Shown here piece by piece: positions 1 through 9,460 of a DNA stretch of 64,000 nt. The DNA is taken from contig QQUA01000004.1 in assembly GCA_008501825.1 (NCBI GenBank), forward strand, positions 248,001 to 312,000, in the 5' to 3' direction. Position numbers and translations under genes: made by a program. This DNA is from Planctomycetota bacterium. Lineage in GTDB: Bacteria > Planctomycetota > UBA1135. Under the pieces are notes generated by a model. It saw only the letters and a program-made list of their open reading frames with translations. It had not been told where the DNA came from and made no database searches. The first letter of the stretch is position 1; each line of letters opens with the position of its first letter.

Positions 1-1382
1 TCCAATCGGTAGCGAGCCAAATTCACGACAGCAGCCTCGCCGTCGGCCAGGAAGTAGGGCAACAACGTGCGCAAAGCATCGCGGCTTCCTCCACCATTGC
101 CGCGCAGGTCGATGACCAAGCCATCTGTGGTTCTGAATTCTCTCATCCGTCGATCCAAATCGGCCAAAAACTCCCGCTTGCTCGACATGCTTGGAATGCG
201 CAAATAACCAATTTCTTCCTTCAAGATTTGCGATTCCATCTCCGGCCAAGATCCGAAGATGGGCTTTTGTTCGACCACTGGAACGATGAGTTGCTTGTGC
301 TCCTTGCTGTTTAGCGACCTCAACATCAGCTTAATCCGACGTTTGGCTGGCAATCCCAGTTCCGTTCGCAAATAGACAATGTCTCGCAATCCACGAGCAA
401 TTCGCTCCTTGGCGAATTGAGGGGAAGAGTCGCAAATCACTCGGTCACTCGCTTCCAGCCACTTCTCCAGCGGCAGGCCGTCGATGCCCTCCAACACCGG
501 AAAAGCCTCGTCCAGAAGGCCGGAACGGTCGGCCCGGAATGCAAGCAGTTTTCCACCGATCCAGTGGGTCAAAAAAGGTGCATAGCCACGGAGGACCCAG
601 CGACTGCGAACGCGGGAATGGCCGTCTCCGAATAAAGCCAAAACTTTTTGAATTTGGGCGGCAAAGGCAGGAACGGTAGGCCTTTCGGGAATGCTGACCC
701 GAACCGCATCTAGCGCCCCCCGGTAGTCAATCTGCAATAAATCACGGTAGGCAAAGCGCTCCTGAATCAGCCATTCCAACTGACCCAAATCCTGTCGGAT
801 TTGCTCCGCCGAAAGTTCCGGTCCATTCAAGTTCGGCCATCTTGCCAGTACGGCAAACTCCGCTTTCATGACCAGCCTATGGCTCCGCTCGATGCGTTTG
901 GTCGAATCCATTGGAGTTCCAGATTCCACGACGAAGCGGTAGGCCTTGCGGTGACTTGCATCTCGTATCGCATCGCGCTGAGCTCGGGTCATCACCACAT
1001 CTTCCATCAAAATCACCTCACCTGTTGCAAGATCGATTAACTCCAGGTCGACGGTGCGCTCCAGCTTGATTCCCTTCAAATCCAAAGCCTCAACCAGATC
1101 TTCCTCAATTCTTTTGATGCCCTTATCTGGCCAAGTCTTTTCACAAAACTGAACCAGTTCAACCGAATCGATCCCGGCAACGGATTTCCATCCATACCAA
1201 GCATCCCCGATCTTGACTTCAGCACGTGGCCCCGGCCAACGGATGCCATCGAATGGCGATAACTTTTCGTACTCTTGGATTGTAAAAGCGAGTCGAGTTG
1301 GAGCCGTCATGGGGGCGGCTTGAGAAACCGAGGCGGCGGTAGAAAGCCAAACCGCCAGCCAAAGAAGCATGCAAGTTCTCAT
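1..1382 (-). CDS. Secreted S41 family peptidase, 3' end cut by window edge
   Basis: At least 460 residues are visible, read from an ATG at 1382 leftwards; the C-terminus lies outside the window. Residues 1-23 form a signal peptide ending near SQA-AP. A domain at about 40-150 starts with SPFDGIRW (42-49) and WYG (62-64). Near the visible end, around residues 395-450, are the segments GYLRIPSM and TDGLVIDLRGNGGGS, typical of the S41 (tail-specific protease/IRBP) core, where a strand and the DxRxNxGG loop precede the catalytic Ser. The Ser-Lys dyad itself should fall beyond base 1, so catalysis cannot be confirmed. It is divergent from the kinase gene with 58 bp between starts, and the kinase C-terminal domain resembles its 40-150 region. 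Probably a periplasmic or surface endopeptidase; the substrate is unknown. Confidence 0.82.
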   Translation of the reverse strand, partial: MRTCMLLWLAVWLSTAASVSQAAPMTAPTRLAFTIQEYEKLSPFDGIRWPGPRAEVKIGDAWYGWKSVAGIDSVELVQFCEKTWPDKGIKRIEEDLVEALDLKGIKLERTVDLELIDLATGEVILMEDVVMTRAQRDAIRDASHRKAYRFVVESGTPMDSTKRIERSHRLVMKAEFAVLARWPNLNGPELSAEQIRQDLGQLEWLIQERFAYRDLLQIDYRGALDAVRVSIPERPTVPAFAAQIQKVLALFGDGHSRVRSRWVLRGYAPFLTHWIGGKLLAFRADRSGLLDEAFPVLEGIDGLPLEKWLEASDRVICDSSPQFAKERIARGLRDIVYLRTELGLPAKRRIKLMLRSLNSKEHKQLIVPVVEQKPIFGSWPEMESQILKEEIGYLRIPSMSSKREFLADLDRRMREFRTTDGLVIDLRGNGGGSRDALRTLLPYFLADGEAAVVNLARYRL

Positions 1383-1440
1383 CTAATAAAAGACTGAGAA
1401 AAGCACGATTCGACGGATAAAAATTCGGTATTTTTTCTCA

Positions 1441-3231
1441 ATGGGCAGAAATCGCCTTTCGGACCCGGAACTTTGGAGCATGGTGGATCGCCAGGCACCG
1501 GAGTTAGCGGACCATCTCCGGGCCCACCCGGAAGACAAGGATCGGGTAGCCGGGCTTCAAAGGGTCGTGGCGAACTTGTCTAATGCGGCGCCCAGTCCAC
1601 CCTGGAAAGCCCCGAAACGCATCGGTCCGTTCCGGGTACTGCGTACCTTGGGTGAAGGCGGAATGGGAGTTGTGTTTGAAGCCGAACAACAACACCCGAA
1701 CCGCAACGTGGCTCTTAAGGTGCTGCGCCCTGGATTTGCTGAGCACTACATTGAGCGCGAGGTTCAGGCGTTGGCACGCCTGGAACACCCGCATATCGCC
1801 CGAATCTATGACGCCGGCAAAGATGATACGGGCTTGGCCTGGTGCTCTATGGAAATTGTCCGCGGCTTGCCATTAGTTCAACATGCCCAAACCCTGAAGC
1901 TGAATCAACAAGATCGAATCCGCTTGTTTCTAAAAGTATGTGAAGGCGTTCAGCATGCCCATGAAAAGGGTGTGATTCATCGAGATTTAAAACCCAGCAA
2001 TATCCTGATGGACCCTGCTTCCGGCCCGAAGATATTGGATTTCGGCCTGGCGATGAGCGAAAGCGGCAATTTATCCCTTTCCGCGGCCACCGGCAATTTA
2101 GCAGGAACGCTAACTTATATGAGCCCTGAACAATTTGCCGGCGAAGTGGACCAAATTGACGAGAAAAGCGATCTTTATTCTTTGGGTGTAGTTCTCTTCG
2201 AATTGATTTGTGATCAGCTGCCTTTTAATCCTGAAGCGATGTCATTGCGCGACTATGCGCGAATCGCAGAATCTAGCGCCCCTCCCTTGGCAGGCATGGT
2301 TCACAAGCCTGCAGCCGGTGATTTGCAACAAGTCATTGCCAAAGCCATGCATCCTGACCGAAGCCAGCGCTATGCGACGGTCAATCAACTTAGAATGGAT
2401 TTAGAAAATTTTTTAACTGGCAAGCCGGTTTCGGCAATGGGAGTTCGTCCGGCTTATTGGTTTCGCCGCTTTCTTCACCGCCGGCGCGCCGGCCTGCTAT
2501 TGGCATTCTTCATCCTTCTTCTGAGCACGGCAGTCCTTTGGGTTTCTATATTTCCGGTTTCCTTTTTCAATTCGTTTCTTCCGGGGTGGTGGTCAACGAA
2601 AAGTCCCTTCGAGGGTTTGCGGTGGAACGGTGACGAGGCGGAAGTCCAAGTGGACGGCCAGTGGTATGGATTGGAATCCACGGACCGACTTTCTACCGAT
2701 TTTCTCATTGGCCGCTGCAAGCAATTTGCTGGTCCGTACCAGTGGAGGAAACGATTCTCGGAAGACTTTCAGCAAGTCTTGAATCGGTCCGGCTCTTTGG
2801 CCATTTGGAAGGTGGATTTAGTCCTGAGGGACTTGAAATCAGAGAATCTCATCTTGAAAGAAAATGTTCCCTTACTTTCAGGAAACCGTAGGCGTATTTA
2901 CGACAATCGCCATGCCATTCCCTTTGGGATTCTAGGTAAGGAGAAGAAAACATTCATCGTCTGGTTTGAAAGCTCGGCATGGGAACTTATTTCGGTGGAA
3001 AGCGCAGGCTATGAGGAAATGAACCGCACTTGGGCCCGGCTGGATCGCAAGAAGCGCCTTGGCGCGATTTCCAGCTATGACTTTCTAGTAGAGGTTTTGG
3101 GATACTCACCGCCGAAAAAATTGGATTTTGTTTTGCATCATCCGGAAGACGGAACCATCCGAAAATTCGTTGACCTGGATCGACTCTCCTACGCCCAAAC
3201 CTCAAGCACGACCATCCTTCCCTTTCAATGA
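1441..3231 (+). CDS. Membrane-anchored Ser/Thr protein kinase with extracytoplasmic sensor-like domain
   Basis: This is a 596-residue Hanks-type (PknB-like) kinase. The cytoplasmic domain spans about 62-330: glycine loop GEGGMG at 71-76, ATP-binding Lys93 in ALKV, catalytic HRDLKPSN at 180-187, DFG at 200-202 and a TYMSPEQ activation-segment end. One transmembrane helix lies at about 350-376. The outer domain (about 385-596) begins SPFEGLRW (388-395) and continues with AEV...WYG, the same pattern as the N-terminal domain of the divergently encoded S41 protease. No Shine-Dalgarno is obvious before the ATG. The ECF sigma gene begins 12 bp after its stop, so the two are likely cotranscribed. Inference: it senses an envelope signal and phosphorylates cytoplasmic targets, possibly acting with the sigma factor. 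Confidence 0.9.
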   Translation: MGRNRLSDPELWSMVDRQAPELADHLRAHPEDKDRVAGLQRVVANLSNAAPSPPWKAPKRIGPFRVLRTLGEGGMGVVFEAEQQHPNRNVALKVLRPGFAEHYIEREVQALARLEHPHIARIYDAGKDDTGLAWCSMEIVRGLPLVQHAQTLKLNQQDRIRLFLKVCEGVQHAHEKGVIHRDLKPSNILMDPASGPKILDFGLAMSESGNLSLSAATGNLAGTLTYMSPEQFAGEVDQIDEKSDLYSLGVVLFELICDQLPFNPEAMSLRDYARIAESSAPPLAGMVHKPAAGDLQQVIAKAMHPDRSQRYATVNQLRMDLENFLTGKPVSAMGVRPAYWFRRFLHRRRAGLLLAFFILLLSTAVLWVSIFPVSFFNSFLPGWWSTKSPFEGLRWNGDEAEVQVDGQWYGLESTDRLSTDFLIGRCKQFAGPYQWRKRFSEDFQQVLNRSGSLAIWKVDLVLRDLKSENLILKENVPLLSGNRRRIYDNRHAIPFGILGKEKKTFIVWFESSAWELISVESAGYEEMNRTWARLDRKKRLGAISSYDFLVEVLGYSPPKKLDFVLHHPEDGTIRKFVDLDRLSYAQTSSTTILPFQ

Positions 3232-3243
3232 CCCCAACGCGTC

Positions 3244-3765
3244 ATGGACGAGCAAGCCTTTCAACAACTCATTCAAACAGGTAGTCAAAAAGCTGCCGAA
3301 TTTTTGAATACCACCTATGGATCGGCCCTGGAGCGCTACTGCAGCAGTTTCTTAAGAGATCCGAGCTCGGCTGAGGATGTTGTGCAGGAGACGTTTCTGA
3401 AGTTGCTCGCCCAGGAGGAAGCCCCTCGCAACTTGCGCAGTTGGCTATTTTGGGTTGCCAGGAATGCATGCCTCTCTCGTTTGAATGAAGCTGGCAGAAG
3501 AAAGGCCGCTCCTCAGGCCATCGATGAGCTTGAACTCGTGGCAAGTGTGACCGGACAACTCACCAAACTTGTGCGAGCGGAGCAAAGGCGCGAACTTCAT
3601 CGCCAGCTCGCCAGGCTCAGCGAGGAACAGATTGAAGTGTTGCACCTGCGTTACAGCGAAGGCCTCAGCCGCCAAGAAGTAGCCGATGTCCTTGGGATTC
3701 CAGAGTCGGTGGTGAAGTCGAGGGCATACGAGGGAACCAAGAAACTCCGTGACGCCTTGAAGTAG
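3244..3765 (+). CDS. ECF-type RNA polymerase sigma factor
   Basis: A 173-residue sigma-70 family protein of normal ECF size. Region 2 is at about 18-90, with DPSSAEDVVQETFLKLL (the DxxxAEDxxQExF core) and the RSWLFWVARNACLSR segment. Region 4 is at about 115-170 (LSEEQIEVLHLRYSEGLS, then the helix-turn-helix EVADVLGIPESVVKSRAYEG). No anti-sigma gene follows. Instead it sits 12 bp behind a membrane Ser/Thr kinase gene and ahead of a large exported protein, an arrangement common in Planctomycetota, where kinases may control sigma factors directly. The DNA target is unknown; autoregulation of this locus is plausible but not shown by any visible promoter motif. Confidence 0.92.
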   Translation: MDEQAFQQLIQTGSQKAAEFLNTTYGSALERYCSSFLRDPSSAEDVVQETFLKLLAQEEAPRNLRSWLFWVARNACLSRLNEAGRRKAAPQAIDELELVASVTGQLTKLVRAEQRRELHRQLARLSEEQIEVLHLRYSEGLSRQEVADVLGIPESVVKSRAYEGTKKLRDALK

Positions 3766-3833
3766 GTTCCAACGATTGGCCTGTCCCCAAATACGGATCT
3801 ACCGGCCTTCCTTCATCATGGTGTAGGATCAAG

Positions 3834-6188
3834 ATGTCCATGCAGCGGTGGACTGTCCTGTTTCTCGCCTTCCTGGCGATCTTGTGCGGTTGGATCGTCT
3901 GGGAAGAACCCACCCGAGCGGAAGGCCGAAGTTCGGTTGCCGCCGGCGGTTCGGACACCGCCTTCGATCAAACCGAACCCGAGGAGGAAGGCCGGGTGGC
4001 CGCTCCCCCGCCGCCAGGCTTTGCCGAGGGCCGCAGCCTTCTCGAGTCGGAAAGCGCCTCATCCCAGGCCAAAGCCACGACGAGCTGGGATCCAGCCAAG
4101 GCTTGCACCGTGCAAATCTGGTTGGGATCCGCCACCGAAGGGCTTCCGATCGCCGACGCGCCGATCGCCTTGCGCTTCAGTCTGGCGGAAGAAGGCAGCA
4201 AGGGAGTCTGGCAGGAAGCGGCGGGTCGCACCGGAGCCGGCGGCGGATGGCAGGTTGAGGTGCCGTTCGATTGCAAGAGCTTGATTATGGAAGCCGGGCC
4301 GGCGGCGGGTTTCGCCCGAACCCTTCACTTCGCCGATTTGGAAAAGCAGCCGTTGACCGCGGGAGGCTTTCAAGAATTCCGTTTAAAGGCTTGGGAAGGC
4401 TGGACTCTCGCCGGCCAAGTGGTGCAAGCCGACGGCCAACCGGTCACCGGCATGCACCTGAAAGTCAACCACGGAAGCCGTTCCCGGGTACCGGGCCCCG
4501 GAGCCATGCTTCCCGATTATCAGAACAAGGCCGAAACCGACGCCCAAGGGGCTTTTGAAATCACCGGCATGCCGCGAAGATTTCGGTTGACTATGGATTC
4601 AGAAGAATTCGGCGAGTTCCAACTCGATGCTTCCTTTCACGACTTGCCCAAGGAAGTGCACGATGTCCGCCTGGAATTATTCAGCATGAAAAAGGCTCAA
4701 CTGAGAATTGTCAGCGGCGGCAAGCCGGTGGCCGGAGCCACGGTCACCGGATACAGTTGGGCCAAACGCAGCCGCTTGGACATGCCCGGACTGCCACCGG
4801 AAGTCTTGCGGGTTCACCGTTTTCGCAGTTCTTCTCTGCCGGCAAAACAGAGCAATGCTCTGGGAGAAGTCACGGTGTTGTATGCCGGCGATAAAGGCTT
4901 GCGCCTGCATGTTCAACACCCGGATTATCTGAAGTGGTATGGCCGGTTTCAGGACGGGCAAGGCCAGATGGAAATCGAGCTGAAACCCCCTTTCCGGGTT
5001 TTGGGCCAAATTCGAGATTCTTTGGGAAGGCCGGTGGCCGGCGCCGAACTGCGCTTGCACCTGCCAGAGAAAAATCGCGGCCGCTTCCAGGAAAGCAAAG
5101 TGGCGACGGCGACCAGCGGCGCCGACGGTGCCTTTTCGATTCCTATCGAAGAAAAACTCCCCTTAGGGTCGGCGGTACTCTGCGCCCGAGCCGAGCACAT
5201 GGCGCCTTTGGTGATTTCGCCGCTGGCGATTCAAGAGGGCATGATTCCGCTGGCCCTGCAAATGGAGCCGGAACTCCAGATCGCCGGGAAAGTTCTCGAC
5301 CGGGAAGGCCAGCCTGTTGCAGGATTGCAGATCCGAGTCAGCGGCACAGAAGCTCTGGCCAAGCCCCCCTTTAAAAGCTTCGTCAATTTGGAACGCCTGG
5401 CCGGCCATCCGGCCAAGGCGGAAAGCGATGAACAGGGCAACTTCGCCGTGGGTCAATTGCTGCCCGGTTTGTACAAGGTAGAAGTTCGCCAGCCGGGCGA
5501 TCCTTCCCCCCTGGCGGAAATAGAACTTCGCGCCGGAGTCCAGGATGCCCAAATCGTATTGGGCCAAGGATTGGAAGACGATTTGAGCTTGCGGTTGCAG
5601 GTTCTCGATGGCGAGAGCCAGGAAGCCATGGATCGAATCGTGGTGGAAATTTGGCAAAGTCGAGGCCGGCGGATTTGGCGCCGCAGCCTTCATGGAAACG
5701 AAGGACGGTTTGAACTTCGCGGTTTGCCGATACCTTCCGGCCAAGCCTTCCTCCGGGTGGAATCGCCAGGCTACGGCGCTTGGCTCAGCCCGTCCAAACT
5801 CTGGTCTCCGGGAATCTTCGAATTCCAACTCTCCTTATTTCCCGGACGCCATCAAAATTTGCGGTTGATGGATGAAAAAGGCCGTGCGTTTCGGATCGTT
5901 GAGGTGGAAATCTTGAATTCCGAAGGCCAGAAAATCCCGTATGTGACTTCGGCCGGAGGGCGATCGCAAAACCCGACCATGAGCAGCAGTAGCCGTCTCG
6001 ACGCCAATGGCTGGCTTCGGCTCCGAAACTTGCCGGCGGAAACTTTGCAATTGCACTTCCTCAACCCTTATCGCAAGAAAAAAGGCGGTAGCGAAAAGTA
6101 CGGACCGAAGGAGTACCACCAGTCCTTGGATCTCGGATTTTCAACCGGCAAAAACCTGACCGTCACTTTGCCTTGGAAGGCCCGCTGA
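3834..6188 (+). CDS. Large exported protein with carboxypeptidase-regulatory-like domains
   Basis: 784 residues. The N-terminus (MQRWTVLFLAFLAILCGWIVW, about 3-23) is a signal peptide or membrane anchor, followed by a low-complexity Glu/Pro/Ala stretch. At least three CarboxypepD_reg-type beta-sandwich units are visible, each with a G-x-V-x-D-x-x-G-x-P-V-x-G start and a later D-x-x-G-x-F strand: around residues 192-255, 380-440 and 480-560. No catalytic motif was found, so the role is probably structural, adhesive or ligand binding at the cell envelope. The ATG at 3834 has an AGGA about 6 nt upstream; a second ATG at 3840 is possible. It follows the ECF sigma gene by 68 bp and may be in its regulon. 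Its end is 11 bp from the convergent RND permease gene. Confidence 0.78.
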   Translation: MSMQRWTVLFLAFLAILCGWIVWEEPTRAEGRSSVAAGGSDTAFDQTEPEEEGRVAAPPPPGFAEGRSLLESESASSQAKATTSWDPAKACTVQIWLGSATEGLPIADAPIALRFSLAEEGSKGVWQEAAGRTGAGGGWQVEVPFDCKSLIMEAGPAAGFARTLHFADLEKQPLTAGGFQEFRLKAWEGWTLAGQVVQADGQPVTGMHLKVNHGSRSRVPGPGAMLPDYQNKAETDAQGAFEITGMPRRFRLTMDSEEFGEFQLDASFHDLPKEVHDVRLELFSMKKAQLRIVSGGKPVAGATVTGYSWAKRSRLDMPGLPPEVLRVHRFRSSSLPAKQSNALGEVTVLYAGDKGLRLHVQHPDYLKWYGRFQDGQGQMEIELKPPFRVLGQIRDSLGRPVAGAELRLHLPEKNRGRFQESKVATATSGADGAFSIPIEEKLPLGSAVLCARAEHMAPLVISPLAIQEGMIPLALQMEPELQIAGKVLDREGQPVAGLQIRVSGTEALAKPPFKSFVNLERLAGHPAKAESDEQGNFAVGQLLPGLYKVEVRQPGDPSPLAEIELRAGVQDAQIVLGQGLEDDLSLRLQVLDGESQEAMDRIVVEIWQSRGRRIWRRSLHGNEGRFELRGLPIPSGQAFLRVESPGYGAWLSPSKLWSPGIFEFQLSLFPGRHQNLRLMDEKGRAFRIVEVEILNSEGQKIPYVTSAGGRSQNPTMSSSSRLDANGWLRLRNLPAETLQLHFLNPYRKKKGGSEKYGPKEYHQSLDLGFSTGKNLTVTLPWKAR

Positions 6189-6199
6189 CCGGTCGCGGT

Positions 6200-9100
6200 T
6201 CAAGCCGGGAATCGCTTGCGGTTCAACAAGTAAAACAGGGCCGGAACCACGATCAAGCTGAACAAGGTCGAGGCCAGCAATCCGAAAATCAAGGACCACG
6301 CCAGTCCTGAAAAAATCGGATCCAAGGTAATCGGCCAGGCGCCCAAGGCGGTGGTTCCCGCGGTCAACAGAATCGGTCGCATGCGCACCGCCCCGCTTTG
6401 CAGGATGGCTTCCCGCAAACCAAGGCCGCGCTGCAGTCCACTGGTAATGAATTCCAACAGGACCAAGGAATTGCGCACCACGATGCCGCCCAAGGCGATC
6501 ATGCCGATCATGGCGGTGGCGGTGAAAAACACCGAATCGGTATAGCCGCCGACTTCACCGGCGAAAAAGTGGTTCAACAACCAAAAGCCCGGAAGAATGC
6601 CGATGGCGGTCAAGGGAATCGCCATCATGACCAAGAGCGGCAAGGCCAGGGATTTGGTTTCTACGGTTAACAACAAATAAATGAACACCAGGGCAGCCCC
6701 GAAAGCCAAACCGAGGTCGCGGAACACGCGGATGGTGATTTCCCACTCCCCCTCCCCGGCCCAATCGACTTCGATTGCCGGAGGCATGGGCTTTTCCCGA
6801 AGAGAAGCTTGCAGGGAAAGAATGGCTTCGGCGGGAGCTCGCCCCGCCATTTCGCCGGTCACGTAAACCACCGGCCTCAAATTCTTGTGGTAATAAACCG
6901 TATCCATCGCCTCCGATTCAAACTCCCCGACTTCCTGCAAAGCCATCAAGCGGCCGTCGGAAGTTCTAGCAGCGAGCAGAGCCAGTTGTTCGGCGCCGGT
7001 TCGTTGCCCCCGGGGCAAGCGAATGCGGACAGGCAACGGCTGCCTTTCGTTGGGAAGTCTCAAGTGCAGTGGAGTGGCAGCCGGCACTTCCCCCAAGGCC
7101 AAACCCAAGATTCCGGCGACTTGGCTTTCATCCACGCCGTGTAAAGCGGCTTGACGGCGATCCAGGCGAAAGTGCAACCGCTGCTGGGGAGCCGCCGCCA
7201 TCACGTCCAAATCGGTCAAGCCGGGTTCTTCCGCCATCCGTTCCTTCAACGCGAAGCCGGCGTCGACCAAAGCTTGGTACGGCGTATCCTCCGCACCGCG
7301 CACTTCGGCGACTACGGTGGACAATACCGGAGGACCCGGAGGAACTTCGACGATTTGCAATACCGCCCCGTTCTCTTCCGCCAGGGCTTCTAGATCCCGG
7401 CGCATGGCCAAAGCCAAGGCGTGACTTTGCTGAGAGCGTTGTTCCTTCGGTAACAGCTTGATCCGGATGTCGGCCAGATGCGGCGCCTGCCGGAGATAGG
7501 AATGGCGCACAAGGCCGTTGAAATCCATCGGCGAAGCCAAGCCGACATAGCTTTGACAACTGAGCACTTCCGGCCGTGCCGCAAGAAAGCGCTCGAAATT
7601 CCGCACTACCGCGTCGCTTTGCTCCAGAGTATTGCCTTCCGGTAAATCCAGCACCAATTGCAATTCGTCCTTATTGTCGAAAGGCAACATTTTCAGCGGC
7701 ACCTTGCCAAGCAGCACCAAGGAGCCGGAAGCCAAAAACATGACCAAAACAGTAAACAAGAGCAACCAGGCTCTTTTGCCGGAAGCGATCCAGGGGCCGG
7801 CTAACCAACGATAGATGCGGCCGAATCCTTTCGGTGCCTGAGGTTCGCTCAAGGCGTCTTCAAGAACTTCCTCGGTTTCGACTTCCGAACCAGGCTTCTT
7901 CTTCGGCTTCAAAAGTACGAAGGCCAACCACGGAACCACGGAAAGGGCCGCCAAGGTGGAGGCGGAAACCGCCAGCGGCACGTTGGCCGCCATCGGCGCC
8001 ATATAAGGCCCCATCATGCCGGTGATGAAGAACATCGGCAGGAAGGAAACGATGATGGTCAAAGTACTCATAATCACCGGCGGCAAGACTTCTCGGACCG
8101 CATCCAAGACTGCCCTCCGGGGTCGCCCGGGTTTGCTGCGAATGTGCCTTTGAATGTTGTCGACGTTGGCAATGGGATCGTCGACCACCAAGCCCAACGA
8201 CAAGATCAACGCGAAAAGGGTGACTCGGTTGATGGTATAGCCGAACATCCAATTCACGAATAAGGCCAGCGAAAAGGAAACCGGAACCGCCACCGCCACC
8301 ACCAAGGCTTCCCGCCAGCCCAAGGTGAACAAAAGGAGGATCACTACGCTGATCAAAGCGAAGCCGATGGAAGACAACAAATCATCCACCTTGCGATCCG
8401 CCGTGGCGCCGTAATTGCGGGTAACTTCCATTTCCACGCCGTGGGGAAGCACTTCTTCTTGCAAACGCCGGGCTTCGCTCAAAACTCGTTCCGCCACTCG
8501 AGTGGCATCCGAACCTTTTTGCTTGGAAATGGCCAGGGTGACGGCGGGCAAACTGTGGCCGGCACGCTCCGAGGCTCCCCCCCAAGTCATCCGGGTATAA
8601 CTTTCCAATTCCGCCGGTCCGTCTTGAATCTCCGCGATTTCCCGCAAGTGAACCGGCAAATCATCCCGGGTGGCCACCACCAATTCCCGCAATTCATCCA
8701 AACTGCGAAAACCGGAACCGGTCGCCACTTCCACCTGCTCATTCAACCGCTGAAACGACCCGAGCGCCGCTTGCACCTTGGAAGCGGTCAAGGCTTGTTG
8801 CACTTCCCAAAGGGTCAAGTCTCGGCCTTGCATCCGTTCCCGATCCAGCTCGATGCGGATTTCTCTCGGAGCGCCGCCATAGATCCCGGTGCGACTCAAC
8901 TCCGGCAAGGAGTCGAGTCTGGCTTTCATTTCTTCCGCCACCCGGCGAAGGTCGTATTGGTCATATTCCGGACCGTATAAGGTCAAAGTAACGATCGGCA
9001 CGTCGTCGATTTCAATCGGCCGCACCAGCCACCCCTGGACGATACTGGGGACTTGATCGAGATGGGATTCGATCCGGTTGCGCAGTTTGATGATCGAGTC

Positions 9101-9439
9101 TTCCCGATCCTGGCCGACGAAAAAGCGCACCGTGACGATGGCGCGGTCGCGGCTGGACATGGAATAGACGTATTCGACGCCGTCCAACTGCCAAAGGAGG
9201 CGCTCCAAGGGAGTGGCCACCAAGCGCTCCACTTCTTTGGCCGAGTAGCCGGGGACTTCGACGAATACATCGGCCAAAGGAACCACGATTTGCGGCTCTT
9301 CTTCTCTTGGAGTACCGAGCACCGCGGCGACGCCGAGCACCAAGGCCAACAAGAGAAGCAAAAGGGCGTTGCGGCCTTCCAAAAACCGGGCCACCACTCC
9401 AGCCAGAAATCCCCCGGCTTGTTTGCGTGTCTCTTCCAT
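6200..9439 (-). CDS. RND efflux transporter permease (AcrB/HAE-like)
   Basis: 1,079 residues, full length for a trimeric inner-membrane RND pump. TM1 is at about 25-42, followed by a porter domain (EVPGYSAKEVERLVATPLER). A second membrane block at about 355-505 includes TM4 with the paired aspartates of the proton relay at 420-421 (LGLVVDD), followed by PIANVDNIQRH where most relatives have DDAIVVVENI. The second half repeats the porter-TM plan. Together with the adaptor encoded upstream it would drive proton-coupled export through the periplasm; no outer-membrane TolC-like gene is present in the window. It starts 21 bp after the adaptor stop in the same transcription unit as the ArsR repressor. 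The substrate cannot be deduced from the sequence. Confidence 0.93.
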   Translation of the reverse strand: MEETRKQAGGFLAGVVARFLEGRNALLLLLLALVLGVAAVLGTPREEEPQIVVPLADVFVEVPGYSAKEVERLVATPLERLLWQLDGVEYVYSMSSRDRAIVTVRFFVGQDREDSIIKLRNRIESHLDQVPSIVQGWLVRPIEIDDVPIVTLTLYGPEYDQYDLRRVAEEMKARLDSLPELSRTGIYGGAPREIRIELDRERMQGRDLTLWEVQQALTASKVQAALGSFQRLNEQVEVATGSGFRSLDELRELVVATRDDLPVHLREIAEIQDGPAELESYTRMTWGGASERAGHSLPAVTLAISKQKGSDATRVAERVLSEARRLQEEVLPHGVEMEVTRNYGATADRKVDDLLSSIGFALISVVILLLFTLGWREALVVAVAVPVSFSLALFVNWMFGYTINRVTLFALILSLGLVVDDPIANVDNIQRHIRSKPGRPRRAVLDAVREVLPPVIMSTLTIIVSFLPMFFITGMMGPYMAPMAANVPLAVSASTLAALSVVPWLAFVLLKPKKKPGSEVETEEVLEDALSEPQAPKGFGRIYRWLAGPWIASGKRAWLLLFTVLVMFLASGSLVLLGKVPLKMLPFDNKDELQLVLDLPEGNTLEQSDAVVRNFERFLAARPEVLSCQSYVGLASPMDFNGLVRHSYLRQAPHLADIRIKLLPKEQRSQQSHALALAMRRDLEALAEENGAVLQIVEVPPGPPVLSTVVAEVRGAEDTPYQALVDAGFALKERMAEEPGLTDLDVMAAAPQQRLHFRLDRRQAALHGVDESQVAGILGLALGEVPAATPLHLRLPNERQPLPVRIRLPRGQRTGAEQLALLAARTSDGRLMALQEVGEFESEAMDTVYYHKNLRPVVYVTGEMAGRAPAEAILSLQASLREKPMPPAIEVDWAGEGEWEITIRVFRDLGLAFGAALVFIYLLLTVETKSLALPLLVMMAIPLTAIGILPGFWLLNHFFAGEVGGYTDSVFFTATAMIGMIALGGIVVRNSLVLLEFITSGLQRGLGLREAILQSGAVRMRPILLTAGTTALGAWPITLDPIFSGLAWSLIFGLLASTLFSLIVVPALFYLLNRKRFPA

Positions 9440-9460
9440 CCCAACTCGTTGGCTAAAACG

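Noticed and set aside
1383-1440. Possible shared divergent promoter between the S41 protease and kinase genes
   Set aside because: The 58-bp gap is AT-rich but no -35/-10 pair with proper spacing or dyad could be named.
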